Positions 5,908 through 6,869 of a stretch of 6,869 nucleotides of DNA are shown here, in pieces. The stretch comes from an uncultured Clostridia bacterium (GTDB lineage: Bacteria > Bacillota > Clostridia > Oscillospirales > Oscillospiraceae), in contig CALCRH010000203.1 in the NCBI GenBank assembly GCA_937894515.1, positions 1 through 6,869 of the forward strand, in the 5' to 3' direction. The first letter of the stretch is position 1. Each line of letters starts with the position of its first letter. The position numbers were made by a program, and so were the translations under genes. Below the pieces are notes generated by a model. The model worked only from the letters and a program-made list of their open reading frames with translations. It was not told where the DNA came from and made no database searches.

Positions 5908-6869
5908 TCAGTTCGCATTATTCTTGACGGTAGCAGCGCGGTTGACGATGGCAAACTCGCTGCCGTCAACGAAATATTCCACGATGCCCAAAGCATCAAA
6001 GGTGTTGATCCGGCTATCACAGGTCACGTTCGTTGCAAGAATTTCATCATCATCCGGCGCATCGCTCTTGCGCAGCCAGAAGTTCACGCTGTTCAGCGCA
6101 TCCTGCGCATTGATCACACCGTCGTTATTGGTATCGCCGAAGATAAGCTCTGCGGCGGCATCCTCCGTAATCGTATAATTTGCTTCCACAACAAACCCAT
6201 CCAGTGCCTTATCGGATGCAATGATGGCGAGATAAGTTGAAACGCCTGTCTTTTCTGAAACTGCAGCATTGTATTTCATCTCAATCGTATCGCTGCCGTC
6301 GTCATAGACGAGCTTGCTGCCCGGCTTAACCCCTGTAACAGCTACTGCAATGGCGGTTTTGGAGGAGGGAATCAGGTCGATGTCATCGCCGGTGTAGAGC
6401 GTCAATACGCTGAAAGAAATGCCTTCCACTAACTCTGCCGTATCGGTGGCGGAAGCGGTGTCAATGATGATCTGCGTTTCGGATTCGGAGGTTTTCTTTG
6501 CCGTCATTCCGGTAATGGACACGCTGACGGAAGCAGCGTCCAATCTTTTCTCCAGGGCAAGACCGATCGTCATCAGCTCCAACGGATAGGTGGTGCCGCT
6601 GTCGGTCATCACATTGCCGTTATCTGCGTCAAAATAGACGATACGGAGCTTGCCGGTCTCTTCTTCCACGTGCCAGGAGACCTCGCCGCCGCCGATGCGG
6701 GAGCCCATAGTCACATCAGTAACACTTACGCCGTCGGGAACGGTGATAATGCAATCAAGCAGACGGTAATCCTTCGGGAAGCCGTTCAGGTTGATGACGG
6801 CGTTGAATGCAGAGCCTGCCTTGTTCTCAACTTTTTCGGGAAGTGTCAAGGTTGCGGTCAATTCGCCGA
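5908..6869 (-). CDS. Cohesin-like/dockerin protein, C-terminal part (5' end outside window)
   Basis: The frame is open to the right edge. A TTG at 6861 is an in-frame start option, but upstream codons continue and a beta domain is already under way, so the true start and any signal peptide lie outside. Numbering from that TTG, residues 1-110 resemble a cohesin-type beta sandwich (TATLTLPEKV, SAFNAVINLNG, LRIVYFDAD). Residues about 143-235 form a second beta-rich module I cannot name. Residues 241-307 form a dockerin: a canonical calcium loop DTNNDGVINAQD (243-254) and a second, weaker loop NVTCDSRINTFD (278-289), each followed by a helix-forming AL start. Dockerins bind cohesins on other proteins. 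With the membrane-tethered cohesin-like protein encoded 2 nt downstream, the simplest reading is that this secreted protein is held at the cell surface. No SLH domain, LPXTG motif or other anchor is visible at its C-terminus (ends KNNAN). Confidence 0.85.
   Translation of the reverse strand, partial: GELTATLTLPEKVENKAGSAFNAVINLNGFPKDYRLLDCIITVPDGVSVTDVTMGSRIGGGEVSWHVEEETGKLRIVYFDADNGNVMTDSGTTYPLELMTIGLALEKRLDAASVSVSITGMTAKKTSESETQIIIDTASATDTAELVEGISFSVLTLYTGDDIDLIPSSKTAIAVAVTGVKPGSKLVYDDGSDTIEMKYNAAVSEKTGVSTYLAIIASDKALDGFVVEANYTITEDAAAELIFGDTNNDGVINAQDALNSVNFWLRKSDAPDDDEILATNVTCDSRINTFDALGIVEYFVDGSEFAIVNRAATVKNNAN
6100..6135 (-). other. First dockerin calcium-binding loop (canonical)
   Basis: This stretch encodes DTNNDGVINAQD, with Asp1, Asn3, Asp5, Asn9 and Asp12 in the positions expected of an EF-hand-like dockerin loop. 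It is the strongest single evidence for the dockerin call. The paired loop at 6030-5995 keeps Asn1, Asp5, Asn9 and Asp12 but has Thr at position 3 and Ser in place of the loop Gly. Confidence 0.85.

Noticed and set aside
5941..5970. Imperfect inverted repeat (GTTGAC...GTCAAC with GGCA/TGCC) near the end of the dockerin gene
   Set aside because: It has a 3-nt bulge, lies in coding sequence, and no T-run follows on the minus strand. It is not supported as a terminator or operator.
6859..6861. TTG at 6861 as true start of the dockerin protein
   Set aside because: The frame remains open to the edge and the protein would begin inside a beta strand without a signal peptide, so the gene is treated as cut by the window.
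1..6869. tRNA, rRNA, CRISPR array, insertion sequence or riboswitch
   Set aside because: None recognised on either strand. The only non-coding stretch of note is 482-561, which holds the terminator.

Overview
The window looks like chromosomal DNA of a Gram-positive anaerobe of the class Clostridia, most likely a gut Oscillospiraceae/Ruminococcaceae-type bacterium. The clues are strong AAAGGAGG ribosome binding sites, short intergenic gaps, a lipobox lipoprotein, an energy-coupling-factor (ECF) transporter, and dockerin and cohesin-like modules. The genus cannot be fixed from the sequence alone.

Layout. On the plus strand, positions 2-481 hold the 3' end of an unrecognised gene that enters from the left. 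It converges on a five-gene minus-strand operon that fills the rest of the window. Read in the direction of transcription (right to left), the operon holds: (1) a secreted-type protein, cut by the window edge, with an N-terminal cohesin-like beta domain, a middle beta-rich module and a C-terminal dockerin (5908-6869); (2) a membrane-anchored protein with one TM helix and an extracellular cohesin-like domain (5252-5905); (3) a lipoprotein with a C-terminal DUF4430 (transcobalamin C-terminal-like) domain (4095-5249); (4) the ECF transmembrane component EcfT (3174-4070); (5) an 879-residue protein fusing two ECF ATPase domains to a multi-spanning S-component (562-3201). A rho-independent terminator follows at 487-540. 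Junctions are very tight (2 nt, 2 nt, 24 nt, 28-bp overlap), so the five genes are probably one transcript. The promoter, and any riboswitch, lie right of the window.

How the genes fit together. Genes 4 and 5 supply a complete ECF importer (T, two ATPases, S) from two polypeptides. DUF4430 is the bacterial relative of the C-terminal domain of transcobalamin/intrinsic factor, and dedicated ECF systems with duplicated ATPases have been predicted for cobalamin. A corrinoid, or another scarce cofactor, is therefore the leading substrate guess, but the sequence does not prove it. The distinctive point is that the importer is co-transcribed with a membrane-tethered cohesin-like domain and a dockerin-bearing protein. 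This suggests a surface assembly, built with cellulosome-style modules, that captures a ligand and hands it to the ECF transporter. The assembly is inference; the domains and gene order are seen in the sequence.
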